A stretch of 64,000 bases of DNA from Paenalcaligenes sp050487225 (GTDB taxonomy: Bacteria > Pseudomonadota > Gammaproteobacteria > Burkholderiales > Burkholderiaceae_B): positions 186,001 through 250,000 of the forward strand of contig NZ_JBKQGY010000001.1 of assembly GCF_050487225.1 (NCBI RefSeq), in the 5' to 3' direction. Below the pieces are notes generated by a model. That model was given only the letters and a program-made list of their open reading frames with translations. It did not search any database and was not told the DNA's origin. Shown here one piece after another: positions 18,437 through 26,661 of the stretch. The translations under genes were made by a program, and so were the position numbers. How positions within the stretch are numbered: position 1 is the first letter of the stretch; every line of letters begins with the position of its first letter.

Positions 18437-19429
18437 TTAGCGGTCTACCTGAAAGTGATGGTCCTGATGTTGGTTGAGGCGCGCACGGTATTGGCTACGT
18501 GCTTCGCTAGGCGATAACCCAAAGTGGTTTTTATAAAGTTGACTAAATGCAGCGGGACTACTGAAGCCCCACTCATAGGCGATTTCCGCAATGCTCTTGG
18601 TGTGGGCGTGCTGCTGCAGAGAGGCATCACTAAACAGTAAGCGCTGCTCTTGTACCCAACTGCTGACGGATTGGCCTCGCATTTGGAACAGCATGTGCAG
18701 ATAGCGCAGTGAAATCCCACAGGCGCTGGCAATGTCTTGAGGGCGTAAGGGCTGTTGTATGTGGTCGCGTATGTACTTTTCAGCACGGTAGAGGTGGGCG
18801 GTTTGTACCGAAGTAAGCCCAGACTGCATGGGGGAGTGATCCAGTACGGCTAAGGCCAGTAAGTCCACCAAATGACTGCCTATGGTGTGGCGCGCAGCTT
18901 GATCCATATGGTCAAGTCTGGTGGAGACCATGCGTACCATTTCAGTCATGAGTTCGCCAGCCCCTTGGCTAGCATCGAATGCAAGAGACACCAAGCGTTC
19001 GGGTAGCCCAACCTTAGAACGTAATAAGGGGGCGGGGATCTTCATGACCCATAGTCTATTGGGTTGGGTATAGCTAAATTGGTAGGGTAGGTGGCTGCGT
19101 TGCAAGATAAAACTACCCGGATTACAGCCTACATCTCTACCGTTTTGGCTGAAATCGATACTGTCATGGTCGGGAATGGTGACCAGATAGCTTTCTTCGC
19201 TTTCTGCCTGTTCTAGGTGTTGGCTATTACGTTGATACAGCAGGCCATCAGACTCCAACTTGGATAGGGAAATAAGCCCTAGATCCCATGAGTTCAGAGC
19301 ACCCGCAAAGCGTGATTCCGCTTTGAACGTGAGCGCTAACGGAAAATAGGTTTCCGTGACGACTTTTTCCCAGTAGCGCTTGCGGCTCTGAGGTGCTTCA
19401 TTGGTGGTGCAATGGCTGATATTCACCAT
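18437..19429 (-). CDS. AraC-family transcriptional regulator
   Basis: The 330-residue protein has an N-terminal sensing domain of the AraC-binding-like type (about 25-200) and a C-terminal double helix-turn-helix (about 225-325): IASACGISLRYLHMLFQ is the first helix pair and SIAEIAYEWGFSSPAAFSQLYKNHFGLSPSEAR the second region. It starts with AGGAGG five to six bases before the ATG. Lying immediately upstream of the hydantoinase pair on the same strand, it is the likely activator of that operon. The ligand is unknown. Confidence 0.92.
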   Translation of the reverse strand: MVNISHCTTNEAPQSRKRYWEKVVTETYFPLALTFKAESRFAGALNSWDLGLISLSKLESDGLLYQRNSQHLEQAESEESYLVTIPDHDSIDFSQNGRDVGCNPGSFILQRSHLPYQFSYTQPNRLWVMKIPAPLLRSKVGLPERLVSLAFDASQGAGELMTEMVRMVSTRLDHMDQAARHTIGSHLVDLLALAVLDHSPMQSGLTSVQTAHLYRAEKYIRDHIQQPLRPQDIASACGISLRYLHMLFQMRGQSVSSWVQEQRLLFSDASLQQHAHTKSIAEIAYEWGFSSPAAFSQLYKNHFGLSPSEARSQYRARLNQHQDHHFQVDR

Positions 19430-19628
19430 GAATTCCTCCTGTTCGGCGGCTACCTGTATGGTGCCTAAGGGTCTCCATAAACTGCTTTTTGTTTTTTATC
19501 ATTCTATGAGTCATATCAAGCGCTTACAAGCTATGGAGTTTAGTGCCAGTGCATAAAAACATGGTGCTATATGCAATCTAGGGTAAGTGCGTAGATAAAA
19601 AGGCTGCCGTAGTGTGCCAGAAGTACAT

Positions 19629-19663
19629 AAAAAAAACAGCCCACTCCAAACGGAGGTGGGCTG
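19629..19663 (-). terminator. Terminator after puuD
   Basis: On the minus strand CAGCCCACCTCC and GGAGTGGGCTG form a long stem with one bulge and a GTTT loop, followed by eight T residues. It lies 29 bases beyond the puuD stop. The rest of 19430-19691 holds nothing I can support. Confidence 0.85.
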
Positions 19664-19691
19664 GTCAAAGGGACGGTGAAACGAGTAAAGC

Positions 19692-20912
19692 TTAGTGGGT
19701 GTTCTGGGCATCCCAGCGAGCAATAAGATCACGCTCTTCTGGTGTCATTTGTGTCAGGTTACCCAACGGCATGTATTGGTTGGACACGACTTTTTTGATG
19801 TCAGCAGCGTGCAAAAGCGTTTGCTCTTCGCTATCCATTTGCATACCCAGTGGCGGTGCGGCAAAACCAAACTGCTTGTCAGGTGTGGCAGCATGGCACT
19901 GAATACAGCGAGCTTCCATGATGTCCTGTACCTGGGCAATAGTGATGGTTTCTTCTGCACTGCTTACTTCTGTTGCTGGTTGAGATTTAGGAGCACCAAT
20001 CCACACAATCACCAAGATCAGCAATACACCAGCGATGGGGTACATAGGCTTATTATGGCCAGCATGCATCAACACAAAGTACTGACGGATCAGGGCGCCT
20101 GCAAAAATGAACAGGGTCATGATGATCCACGCGTACTCGTTGTTGTACGTGAAGGAGTAGTGGTTGCTCAGCATCAGCAGCAACACAGGCAGCGTGAAGT
20201 AGGTGTTGTGCACCGAACGCTGTTTACCGCGCTTGCCATCGAGTGGATTAGGGGTTTGACCGGCTTTTAGCGCTGCTACCATGCGACGTTGCCCTGGGAT
20301 AATCCAGAAGAACACGTTGGCAGACATACTGGTAGCCATTACAGCACCTGTAATCAGGAAGGCGGCACGACCAGAGAAAATATGTGTGCTTAAGTACGCC
20401 ACCACAACCATCATGACGGCAACGGCAACACTCAGTAGGCCATCACGCTCCATGTTGGGGCTAATGCGCTTACACAGTTCGTTGTAGACCACCCAGCCTG
20501 CAATCAGGAACAGGATCGCCACAATGTTTACTTCTGTACCGCTCAAGTTAGCGGCCCATTCCCACGGACTGGATGGGTTCACCAAGTAGAACGTAGGTTT
20601 GGTCAGGTACAGCAAGGCGAATAGGGCAAAGCCAGACAGCCAAGTGGTGTACGACTTCCAGAATGACCAGTGCAGATCAGAGGGTAGTTCTGCAGGGCTG
20701 GTTAGGTATTTTTGGCTGTGGTAGAAACCGCCGCCGTGTACGGCCCACATTTCTCCAAACACACCGCTTTTCTTAGCAGTTTCACTTTTAGGTGGACGTA
20801 GACCGTTGTCTAGCATCACAAAGTAGATGGACTCACCAATCCATGCTACTGCGGCAATAACGTGCAGCCAACGCAATAATAGGTTGGCGAAATCTAGCAA
20901 ATACGCTTCCAT
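19692..20912 (-). CDS. puuD: Membrane-bound urate hydroxylase with C-terminal cytochrome c domain
   Basis: PuuD oxidises urate to 5-hydroxyisourate in the inner membrane, passing electrons to a fused cytochrome c rather than to oxygen directly. The N-terminal urate oxidase domain (about 1-305) has roughly eight hydrophobic helices, opening with LLRWLHVIAAVAWIGESIYF. A periplasmic class I cytochrome c follows with the haem site CIQCH at 336-340 and a likely methionine ligand in MPLGN near 381. The 406 residues match the fused PuuD type. GAGAGG precedes the ATG. It is 49 bases downstream of uraH in one operon, so consecutive steps are encoded together. Confidence 0.94.
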   Translation of the reverse strand: MEAYLLDFANLLLRWLHVIAAVAWIGESIYFVMLDNGLRPPKSETAKKSGVFGEMWAVHGGGFYHSQKYLTSPAELPSDLHWSFWKSYTTWLSGFALFALLYLTKPTFYLVNPSSPWEWAANLSGTEVNIVAILFLIAGWVVYNELCKRISPNMERDGLLSVAVAVMMVVVAYLSTHIFSGRAAFLITGAVMATSMSANVFFWIIPGQRRMVAALKAGQTPNPLDGKRGKQRSVHNTYFTLPVLLLMLSNHYSFTYNNEYAWIIMTLFIFAGALIRQYFVLMHAGHNKPMYPIAGVLLILVIVWIGAPKSQPATEVSSAEETITIAQVQDIMEARCIQCHAATPDKQFGFAAPPLGMQMDSEEQTLLHAADIKKVVSNQYMPLGNLTQMTPEERDLIARWDAQNTH

Positions 20913-20961
20913 GTAAACCTCTCTTTGTTTGTCGCTTACTGAGTATCAGAGCAGGTATGGA

Positions 20962-21315
20962 TTAGCTGCCACGGTAGGTGGACCATGACCATGGGGTCAC
21001 GACCAGCGGTACGTGGTAGCTGCCACCGTCTTCAGCGATGCCAAAGTGAATGGATACTTGGTCTACAAAACGAGGGGAGGGGAGTGCTACGCCGCGTGCA
21101 GCAAAGTAGTCACCAGCATGAAAGACCAATTCGTATTGGCCTTTGGCTACCTCTTGATCCTGTAGTAGAGGTTCGCCACATCGACCGTCACTGTTTGTTT
21201 GTACGCTTTTGATCAGTGAGCGTGTGCCGTTTTCATGGCGGTATAGGTCAATTTTGACGTGCTGGGCTGGACAGCCGTGCATCGTATCCAGTACGTGGGT
21301 AGATAGTTTTCCCAT
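20962..21315 (-). CDS. uraH: 5-hydroxyisourate hydrolase (transthyretin-like)
   Basis: UraH hydrolyses the unstable 5-hydroxyisourate released by PuuD to OHCU. The STHVLDTMHGCPA N-terminus (H7 expected at the active site), DGRCGEPLL, and the exact C-terminal YRGS are the transthyretin-related hydrolase signatures. I place the start at the ATG at 21315, with GGAG five bases upstream, 29 codons inside the longest frame; this gives 117 residues, the family size. It is first in the uraH-puuD operon and divergent from the GntR regulator gene. No signal peptide is visible in this form, so it acts in the cytosol. Confidence 0.95.
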   Translation of the reverse strand: MGKLSTHVLDTMHGCPAQHVKIDLYRHENGTRSLIKSVQTNSDGRCGEPLLQDQEVAKGQYELVFHAGDYFAARGVALPSPRFVDQVSIHFGIAEDGGSYHVPLVVTPWSWSTYRGS

Positions 21316-21434
21316 GGTGTCTCCGGTTTTTTTGGATATATAAGAAAAATATAAGTCCAGCGAGCCCAGTTTGGGAAACCGGCCGTGGGGCAAGCGGTGC
21401 AAGGATCAGTGCGCTGGGTTCCGCCCCATGAAAA

Positions 21435-21452
21435 TAAATTGTCGACAATTTA
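21435..21452. promoter_or_regulatory. 18-bp palindromic operator candidate for the GntR regulator
   Basis: TAAATTGTCGACAATTTA is a perfect 18-bp palindrome between the divergent uraH and gntR genes. Its TTGT-N2-ACAA core resembles operators of FadR-subfamily GntR proteins. It lies immediately upstream of the -35 box of the gntR promoter and downstream of the -10 of the uraH promoter. A further half-site TTGTCAA is at 21483-21489. Confidence 0.7.
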
Positions 21453-21454
21453 TG

Positions 21455-21483
21455 TTGACGATTTTGAAAGCATCTCTAATAAT
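21455..21483 (+). promoter_or_regulatory. Sigma-70 type promoter for gntR-puuE
   Basis: TTGACG (21455-21460), a 17-base spacer and AATAAT (21478-21483) make a good match to the housekeeping consensus. Transcription would begin near 21490, about 20 bases before the gntR ATG. Confidence 0.65.
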
Positions 21484-21489
21484 TGTCAA
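21461..21489 (-). promoter_or_regulatory. Overlapping minus-strand promoter for uraH-puuD
   Basis: Read on the minus strand, TTGACA (21489 to 21484), a 17-base spacer and CAAAAT (21466 to 21461) form a promoter that overlaps the gntR promoter almost completely. It predicts a leader of about 140 bases before uraH and initiation next to the palindrome. Confidence 0.5.
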
Positions 21490-21510
21490 GGTTAATCACT
21501 GGGAAATTTT

Positions 21511-22272
21511 ATGCTTCAGCTGTCATCCACTCCTTCTACTCCCGCTGTGGATGTTGAAGCACCTTCGGCCTCTTCGCTCTTAGGCGGCAAGCGCCATGAG
21601 TCGGAAACGGGGCGTATCTACAATGAAATTTTTGATGCAGTGATGGATAGACGGCTGCTGCCTGGTACGAAATTAACCGAGGCTAAGCTGTGTGAGATTT
21701 TCTCTTGTTCACGTACAGTGATTCGTGCGGTGTTGGCTGAGCTGGCTCACGACAAGATTGTCAGCTTGGAAACCAACAGGGGGGCATTTGTGTGGCAGCC
21801 CGATCCCAAAGAAACACGTGAGGTGTTTGAGCTGCGCCGTGACATGGAATGCTTGATTATCGACAAGCTACTGCGTTTTCCTGACTTGGAGCAAAAGCTG
21901 CAAGGCTTGTATGGGATGGTGCGACGAGAGCAGTCGTCGTATAACGCCGGGCAGCGTATTAGTTGGATACGGTTATCCAATGCTTTTCACGTGGAAATGG
22001 CGCGTTTGTTGGGCAATGACGTACTGACAGAATTGATGCATATGTTGTGCGCAAGAACATCGTTGATTATTGCCTATCACGACAAACCCGGTGAGCAAGC
22101 GTGCTCTTTCTTTGAGCACGAAGAGATTTTGAACCTGCTGTGTCAGCGCGACCGAGAGGGGGCGCTGCATGCCATGCAGCATCACTTATTGGCATGCGAA
22201 CAGCGTATGAATGAAGAACAGGCACCGGCCAAGCAAGATCCTTGGCAGGCATTTGGTGCTACACGTTTATAA
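21511..22272 (+). CDS. GntR-family regulator (FadR/FCD type) of urate catabolism
   Basis: The protein has an N-terminal winged helix-turn-helix (about 36-96, with LTEAKLCEIFSCSRTVIRAVL) and a C-terminal all-helical FCD ligand domain (about 105-235). FCD domains often bind a metal and a small carboxylate; HVEMARLLGND and HEEILNLL supply candidate histidines. The first 30 residues are an unconserved-looking Ser/Pro/Ala stretch. It is transcribed away from uraH-puuD and followed 16 bases later by puuE, so it most likely represses both arms through the palindrome at 21435-21452, with a pathway intermediate as signal. That role is inferred from position and operator type. Confidence 0.9.
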   Translation: MLQLSSTPSTPAVDVEAPSASSLLGGKRHESETGRIYNEIFDAVMDRRLLPGTKLTEAKLCEIFSCSRTVIRAVLAELAHDKIVSLETNRGAFVWQPDPKETREVFELRRDMECLIIDKLLRFPDLEQKLQGLYGMVRREQSSYNAGQRISWIRLSNAFHVEMARLLGNDVLTELMHMLCARTSLIIAYHDKPGEQACSFFEHEEILNLLCQRDREGALHAMQHHLLACEQRMNEEQAPAKQDPWQAFGATRL

Positions 22273-22288
22273 AACTTGGAGACAGTAA

Positions 22289-23218
22289 ATGACCATGACT
22301 TCCGAATACCCTCGCGATTTACGCGGCTATGGACGCGATGTGCCCCATGCAAACTGGCCGGGTAAAGCACGCATTGCGGTGCAATTTGTGCTGAATTACG
22401 AAGAGGGGGGCGAAAACTGCGTGTTGCACGGCGATCCAGCTTCGGAGCAGTTTTTATCGGAAATTGTGGGGGCGGCAGCCTACCCTGATCGTCATAAGTC
22501 CATGGAGTCCATTTACGAGTACGGTTCCCGTGCTGGGGTATGGCGCATTCTTAAAGAGTTTGAGCGTCGTGGTATGCCCATGACGATTTTTGGGGTGGGT
22601 ATGGCGTTAGAGCGCCACCCTGAAGTAGCACAGGCTTTTGTGGATGCAGGTCACGAGATCGCGTGTCACGGCTACCGTTGGATTCACTACCAAGACAAAC
22701 CTGAGGCGCTAGAACGCGAGCACATGCAGCGTTGCGTGGAAATCATCACTCAGCTCACCGGTAAACACCCTGCAGGTTGGTATACCGGTCGCGATAGCCC
22801 TAACACACGTCGTTTGGTGGCCGAGGAAGGTCAGTTCTTGTACGACTCTGACAACTATGGCGATGATCTGCCTTTCTGGGACGAAGTGCGTCTGCAAGAC
22901 GGTAGTATTCATCCTCAGTTGATCGTGCCGTATACCTTAGATACTAACGATATGCGCTTTGCAACGCCGCAGGGTTTTAATACTGGTGATGACTTCTTCC
23001 ATTTCCTGCGTGATGCCTTTGATGTGTTGTACGAAGAAGGTGAAGAGACACCAAAAATGCTCTCCATAGGCTTGCACTGCCGACTGATTGGTCGTCCATC
23101 ACGCTTCCGTGGTTTGCAACGTTTCTTGGATCACGTGCAAAAACATGATCGTGTGTGGGTGGCAACACGCGAAGAGATTGCTCGTCATTGGGTGCAAACA
23201 CATCCTTATAAAGCCTAA
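22289..23218 (+). CDS. puuE: Allantoinase, PuuE (polysaccharide deacetylase-like) type
   Basis: PuuE-type allantoinases open the hydantoin ring of allantoin to give allantoate; they use a NodB/polysaccharide deacetylase fold and are unrelated to the metal amidohydrolase allantoinase. Visible marks are NYEEGGE at about 36-42, the HEIACHGYRW motif at 122-131, and DFFHFLRDAFDVLYEEG. The 309 residues are the family length. It shares the gntR transcript. The OHCU decarboxylase often beside or fused to this enzyme is missing, as are allantoate-using enzymes. Confidence 0.93.
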   Translation: MTMTSEYPRDLRGYGRDVPHANWPGKARIAVQFVLNYEEGGENCVLHGDPASEQFLSEIVGAAAYPDRHKSMESIYEYGSRAGVWRILKEFERRGMPMTIFGVGMALERHPEVAQAFVDAGHEIACHGYRWIHYQDKPEALEREHMQRCVEIITQLTGKHPAGWYTGRDSPNTRRLVAEEGQFLYDSDNYGDDLPFWDEVRLQDGSIHPQLIVPYTLDTNDMRFATPQGFNTGDDFFHFLRDAFDVLYEEGEETPKMLSIGLHCRLIGRPSRFRGLQRFLDHVQKHDRVWVATREEIARHWVQTHPYKA

Positions 23219-23247
23219 CGTTAATACGGCTTAGCTGTATATTTATG

Positions 23248-23280
23248 GCGGCGCTCACGGTGTTTAGTGAGCGCCGCTTT
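23248..23280 (+). terminator. Terminator after puuE
   Basis: GCGGCGCTCAC and GTGAGCGCCGC make an 11-bp GC-rich perfect stem with an 8-base loop, followed by only TTT. It is 30 bases past the puuE stop. Confidence 0.7.
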
Positions 23281-23336
23281 GCGGTGAGAACCCCACATCT
23301 TTCCCGCATTTGTTAGGCGTAGTGCGTGCTCTTACT

Positions 23337-23342
23337 TATAAT
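23337..23342 (+). promoter_or_regulatory. Candidate -10 box for alaS
   Basis: A perfect TATAAT lies 32 bases before the alaS ATG. The -35 region (TTAGGC at 23313-23318 with an 18-base spacer) is weak, so this is a moderate call. Confidence 0.45.
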
Positions 23343-23374
23343 GAGTGGTTAACTGTATTTTTTTGTAGCGATCA

Positions 23375-25993
23375 ATGAAGACATCCGAAATTCGCCAGAA
23401 GTTTCTCTCATTTTTTGAGGGGCGGGGCCATCAGGTCGTGCCGTCTTCCTCACTGGTCCCTGGAAACGACCCTACGCTGCTGTTTACGAACGCAGGTATG
23501 GTTCAGTTCAAGGACGTATTTACCGGTAAGGAAACGCGGCCTTATAAGCGTGCGGTCTCCTCGCAGCGCTGTGTGCGCGCGGGCGGCAAACATAATGACT
23601 TGGAAAACGTAGGCTATACGGCTCGTCACCACACATTCTTTGAAATGTTGGGTAACTTCAGCTTCGGTGACTACTTCAAACGCGATGCAATCCTGAATGC
23701 ATGGGAATTACTAACATCCGTCTATGGTTTGCCCGCTGAGAAATTGTGGGTCACGGTGTACCACGAAGACGATGAAGCCTATGGCATCTGGCAAAATGAA
23801 GTAGGTGTGCCTGCCGAACGTATTATTCGTATCGGTGATAACAAAGGCGCACGCTACGCGTCAGATAACTTCTGGCAAATGGCTGACACAGGTCCATGTG
23901 GTCCCTGTTCAGAAATTTTCTTCGATCACGGTCCAGAAGTATGGGGTGGGCCTCCAGGGTCCCCAGAAGAAGACGGTGATCGTTATATCGAAGTCTGGAA
24001 CTTGGTGTTCATGCAGTTTGATCGCTCCGCCGATGGCGTGATGCATCCGCTGCCTAGCCCATGTGTAGATACTGGTATGGGTTTGGAGCGTATTGCTGCT
24101 GTGCTACAGCACGTACACTCCAACTACGACATCGATTTGTTTCAAGCCTTGATCGCTGGTGCATCCCGTGAAACGGGGTGTGCAGATTTAGGTAACAACT
24201 CACTGAAAGTGATTGCTGATCACATTCGTGCCTGCAGTTTCTTGATTGTGGATGGTGTGATCCCCGGCAACGAAGGCCGTGGTTACGTGCTGCGTCGTAT
24301 TATTCGCCGCGCTTTGCGTCATGGTCATAAACTGGGCCAAACACGTCCATTCTTCTACAAACTGGTGGGTGATTTGGTTGCGCAAATGGGCGTGGCCTAT
24401 CCTGAACTGGTTGCTCAGCAAGCGCGTATAGAGCAAGTGCTTAAACAAGAAGAAGAGCGTTTTGGTGAAACACTGGAACACGGCCTGAAAATTCTGGAAG
24501 GTGCGTTGCAGCAGTTGGGCGACAGCAAAGTCTTGGATGGACAAACCTTGTTCACGCTGTACGACACCTACGGCTTCCCGGTAGACCTTACGGCGGATAT
24601 TTGTCGCGAACGCGAAGTAGACGTAGATCAAGAAGGTTTTGAGGTCGCGATGCAACGTCAGCGCGAGCAAGCGCGTGCAGCAGGTAAATTTAAAGCAGCC
24701 GCTGAGCTGGTTTACGATGGTGCAGCAACTCAGTTTGAGGGCTATGATCACCTGCAAACCCAAGCTAAGGTCTTAGCGCTGTACGTGGATGGCTTGTCGG
24801 TTGAGTCCGTGAAAGCGGGTCAGCAAGCTGTGGTGGTTTTGGATACCACACCGTTTTATGCAGAGTCCGGTGGTCAGGTTGGCGATACGGGTGTGTTGCA
24901 CAACGCTGAAAGCCACTTCGTTGTACACGATACGCAGAAAATTCAATCCCAAGTTTTCGGTCACCAAGGTGTGCTGGAAAGTGGTGAGTTGCGTGTGGGT
25001 AACAGCTTGCACGCACAAGTAGATGTAGCGAAACGCGAAGCAACGATTCGCAATCACTCGGCTACGCACTTGATGCACAAAGCCCTGCGCGAAGTGCTGG
25101 GTGGTCATGTGCAGCAGCGTGGTTCGCTGGTTGATGCACAAAAAACACGTTTTGACTTCGCACACGATGCTGCCATGACGGCTGAGCAAATCGCTGCGGT
25201 TGAAGCTATCGTGAACCGCGAGGTTCTGCAGAATAGTCCAGTTGCTGCGCAATTGATGGCCTTTGATGACGCTGTAGAAGGCGGTGCGATGGCACTGTTC
25301 GGTGAAAAATACGGCGACGAAGTGCGCGTATTAGACATTGGTTTCTCCAGAGAGCTGTGCGGTGGTACGCACGTATCTCGCACTGGCGACATTGGCTTGT
25401 TCAAAATCGTTTCAGAAAGCGGTGTGGCGGCTGGTGTACGCCGTGTTGAAGCCATCACTGGTTTAAATTCGTTGGCGTGGGTACAAGGCATTAATGGTTT
25501 GTTGAGCCAAGCTTCAGCAGCCTTGCGTAGTACCCCTGAAGACATCACTACACGTATTACATCGTTGCAATCGCAGCTTAAAGATGTAGAGCGTGAACGT
25601 GATCAGTTGAAAGATAAGTTGGCTAGCTCGGCTGGTCAGGACTTGGCACAACAAGCGGTAGAACTAGCGGACGGTGTAAAACTGCTGGTGGCTGACCTGC
25701 CGGGTGTTGAAGCTAAGTCGCTGCGTAACTTGGTAGACCAACTGAAAGACAAGCTGCAATCTGCGGTGGTGGTATTGAGCACCAGCGAAGATGGCAAGAT
25801 CAGCTTGGTTGCCGGTGTAACGAAAGCGCTGAGCGCTACCGTTAAGGCTGGTGATGTTGTTGGTCATATCGCCCAGCAGGTGGGTGGTAAAGGTGGCGGT
25901 CGTCCTGATATGGCGATGGGTGGCGGCTCTGATATAGCCGCTTTGCCGCAAGCTCTGGCTTCGGTGCAAGCCTGGGTGGAAGCGAAGTTATGA
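23375..25993 (+). CDS. alaS: Alanyl-tRNA synthetase
   Basis: AlaRS charges tRNA-Ala and clears mischarged Ser or Gly through an editing domain. The N-terminal class II aminoacylation domain starts KTSEIRQKFLSFFEGRGH and includes GNDPTLLFTNAGMVQFK. The editing site zinc ligands are H561 and H565 in HSATHLMH and C662 and H666 in CGGTH. A C-terminal DHHA1-type domain ends the protein with a GGKGGGRPDMAMGGG glycine-rich run. Its 872 residues are the normal length. The stop overlaps the tusA-like gene by ATGA. Confidence 0.97.
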   Translation: MKTSEIRQKFLSFFEGRGHQVVPSSSLVPGNDPTLLFTNAGMVQFKDVFTGKETRPYKRAVSSQRCVRAGGKHNDLENVGYTARHHTFFEMLGNFSFGDYFKRDAILNAWELLTSVYGLPAEKLWVTVYHEDDEAYGIWQNEVGVPAERIIRIGDNKGARYASDNFWQMADTGPCGPCSEIFFDHGPEVWGGPPGSPEEDGDRYIEVWNLVFMQFDRSADGVMHPLPSPCVDTGMGLERIAAVLQHVHSNYDIDLFQALIAGASRETGCADLGNNSLKVIADHIRACSFLIVDGVIPGNEGRGYVLRRIIRRALRHGHKLGQTRPFFYKLVGDLVAQMGVAYPELVAQQARIEQVLKQEEERFGETLEHGLKILEGALQQLGDSKVLDGQTLFTLYDTYGFPVDLTADICREREVDVDQEGFEVAMQRQREQARAAGKFKAAAELVYDGAATQFEGYDHLQTQAKVLALYVDGLSVESVKAGQQAVVVLDTTPFYAESGGQVGDTGVLHNAESHFVVHDTQKIQSQVFGHQGVLESGELRVGNSLHAQVDVAKREATIRNHSATHLMHKALREVLGGHVQQRGSLVDAQKTRFDFAHDAAMTAEQIAAVEAIVNREVLQNSPVAAQLMAFDDAVEGGAMALFGEKYGDEVRVLDIGFSRELCGGTHVSRTGDIGLFKIVSESGVAAGVRRVEAITGLNSLAWVQGINGLLSQASAALRSTPEDITTRITSLQSQLKDVERERDQLKDKLASSAGQDLAQQAVELADGVKLLVADLPGVEAKSLRNLVDQLKDKLQSAVVVLSTSEDGKISLVAGVTKALSATVKAGDVVGHIAQQVGGKGGGRPDMAMGGGSDIAALPQALASVQAWVEAKL

Positions 25994-26235
25994 GTAGCCA
26001 GGAAATAGGAAGCGTAGCCCTAGAGGTAGACGCTTCCGGCCTGAAATGCCCGCTGCCTATACTGCGGGCAAAAAAGGCATTAGCACAAATTCAAAGTGGT
26101 GAAGTTTTAAAAGTCATCACTACGGATACCCATGCACTGACTGATTTTCAGGCTTTTGCAACACAAACTGGCAACCTCTTGCTTAAACAAGAGGAAGCTG
26201 GGGAAACGTTGGTGCATTATTTACAGCGGCGCTGA
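25990..26235 (+). CDS. TusA/SirA-family sulfur carrier protein
   Basis: This 81-residue protein is a TusA-family member. The family passes persulfide sulfur between proteins, for tRNA thiolation or other sulfur metabolism. The hallmark CPxP motif is in LKCPLPILRAKKAL with C20 as the sulfur-bearing residue. The start overlaps the alaS stop by 4 bases. It could be TusA itself or a paralogue; context does not decide, so no symbol is given. Confidence 0.9.
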   Translation: MSSQEIGSVALEVDASGLKCPLPILRAKKALAQIQSGEVLKVITTDTHALTDFQAFATQTGNLLLKQEEAGETLVHYLQRR

Positions 26236-26269
26236 TCACAAAGCGCTGGATGTTGTTTTTGGTTGGGTT

Positions 26270-26304
26270 TATAATTGTTTTTTGCGGCCAAACGTATCGT
26301 TTGG
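26270..26304 (+). promoter_or_regulatory. rpsP leader: TATAAT box and 7-bp hairpin
   Basis: TATAAT at 26270-26275 is a perfect -10 box without a clear -35. Thirteen bases downstream CCAAACG-TAT-CGTTTGG (26288-26304) forms a perfect hairpin that would lie in the 5' leader of the rpsP-rimM-trmD message. Its role is unknown. Confidence 0.4.
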
Positions 26305-26364
26305 GTCCGTATGATGATAAACTCTTTTGTTTTACACTTTTACTAACAGAAAAAGGAATTATCA

Positions 26365-26625
26365 ATGGTGGTAATTCGCTTGGCCCGTGGTGGCTCCAAA
26401 AAGCGTCCGTTTTATACCGTAGTAGCCGCCAATCGTAGCGATCGCCGCGACGGCCGCTTTATTGAGCGTCTGGGCTTCTACAACCCCGTCGGTGGTGAAG
26501 GTCAGGAAAACCTGCGCCTGCAATTGGATCGTATCGAATACTGGACAACAAACGGTGCACAATTGTCGCCTTCCGTTAGCCGTCTGGTTAAAGAATACGC
26601 TAAAACCGTTAGCAGCGCAGTTTAA
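26365..26625 (+). CDS. rpsP: 30S ribosomal protein S16
   Basis: S16 is a small-subunit assembly protein. The start MVVIRLARGGSKKRPFY and the FIERLGFYNP segment are unmistakable. It has 86 residues and AAAGGAA upstream. It heads the rpsP-rimM-trmD group. Confidence 0.97.
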   Translation: MVVIRLARGGSKKRPFYTVVAANRSDRRDGRFIERLGFYNPVGGEGQENLRLQLDRIEYWTTNGAQLSPSVSRLVKEYAKTVSSAV

Positions 26626-26661
26626 TCAAACTGTCGCTGGTATCCATCTATAGCCTACGCA

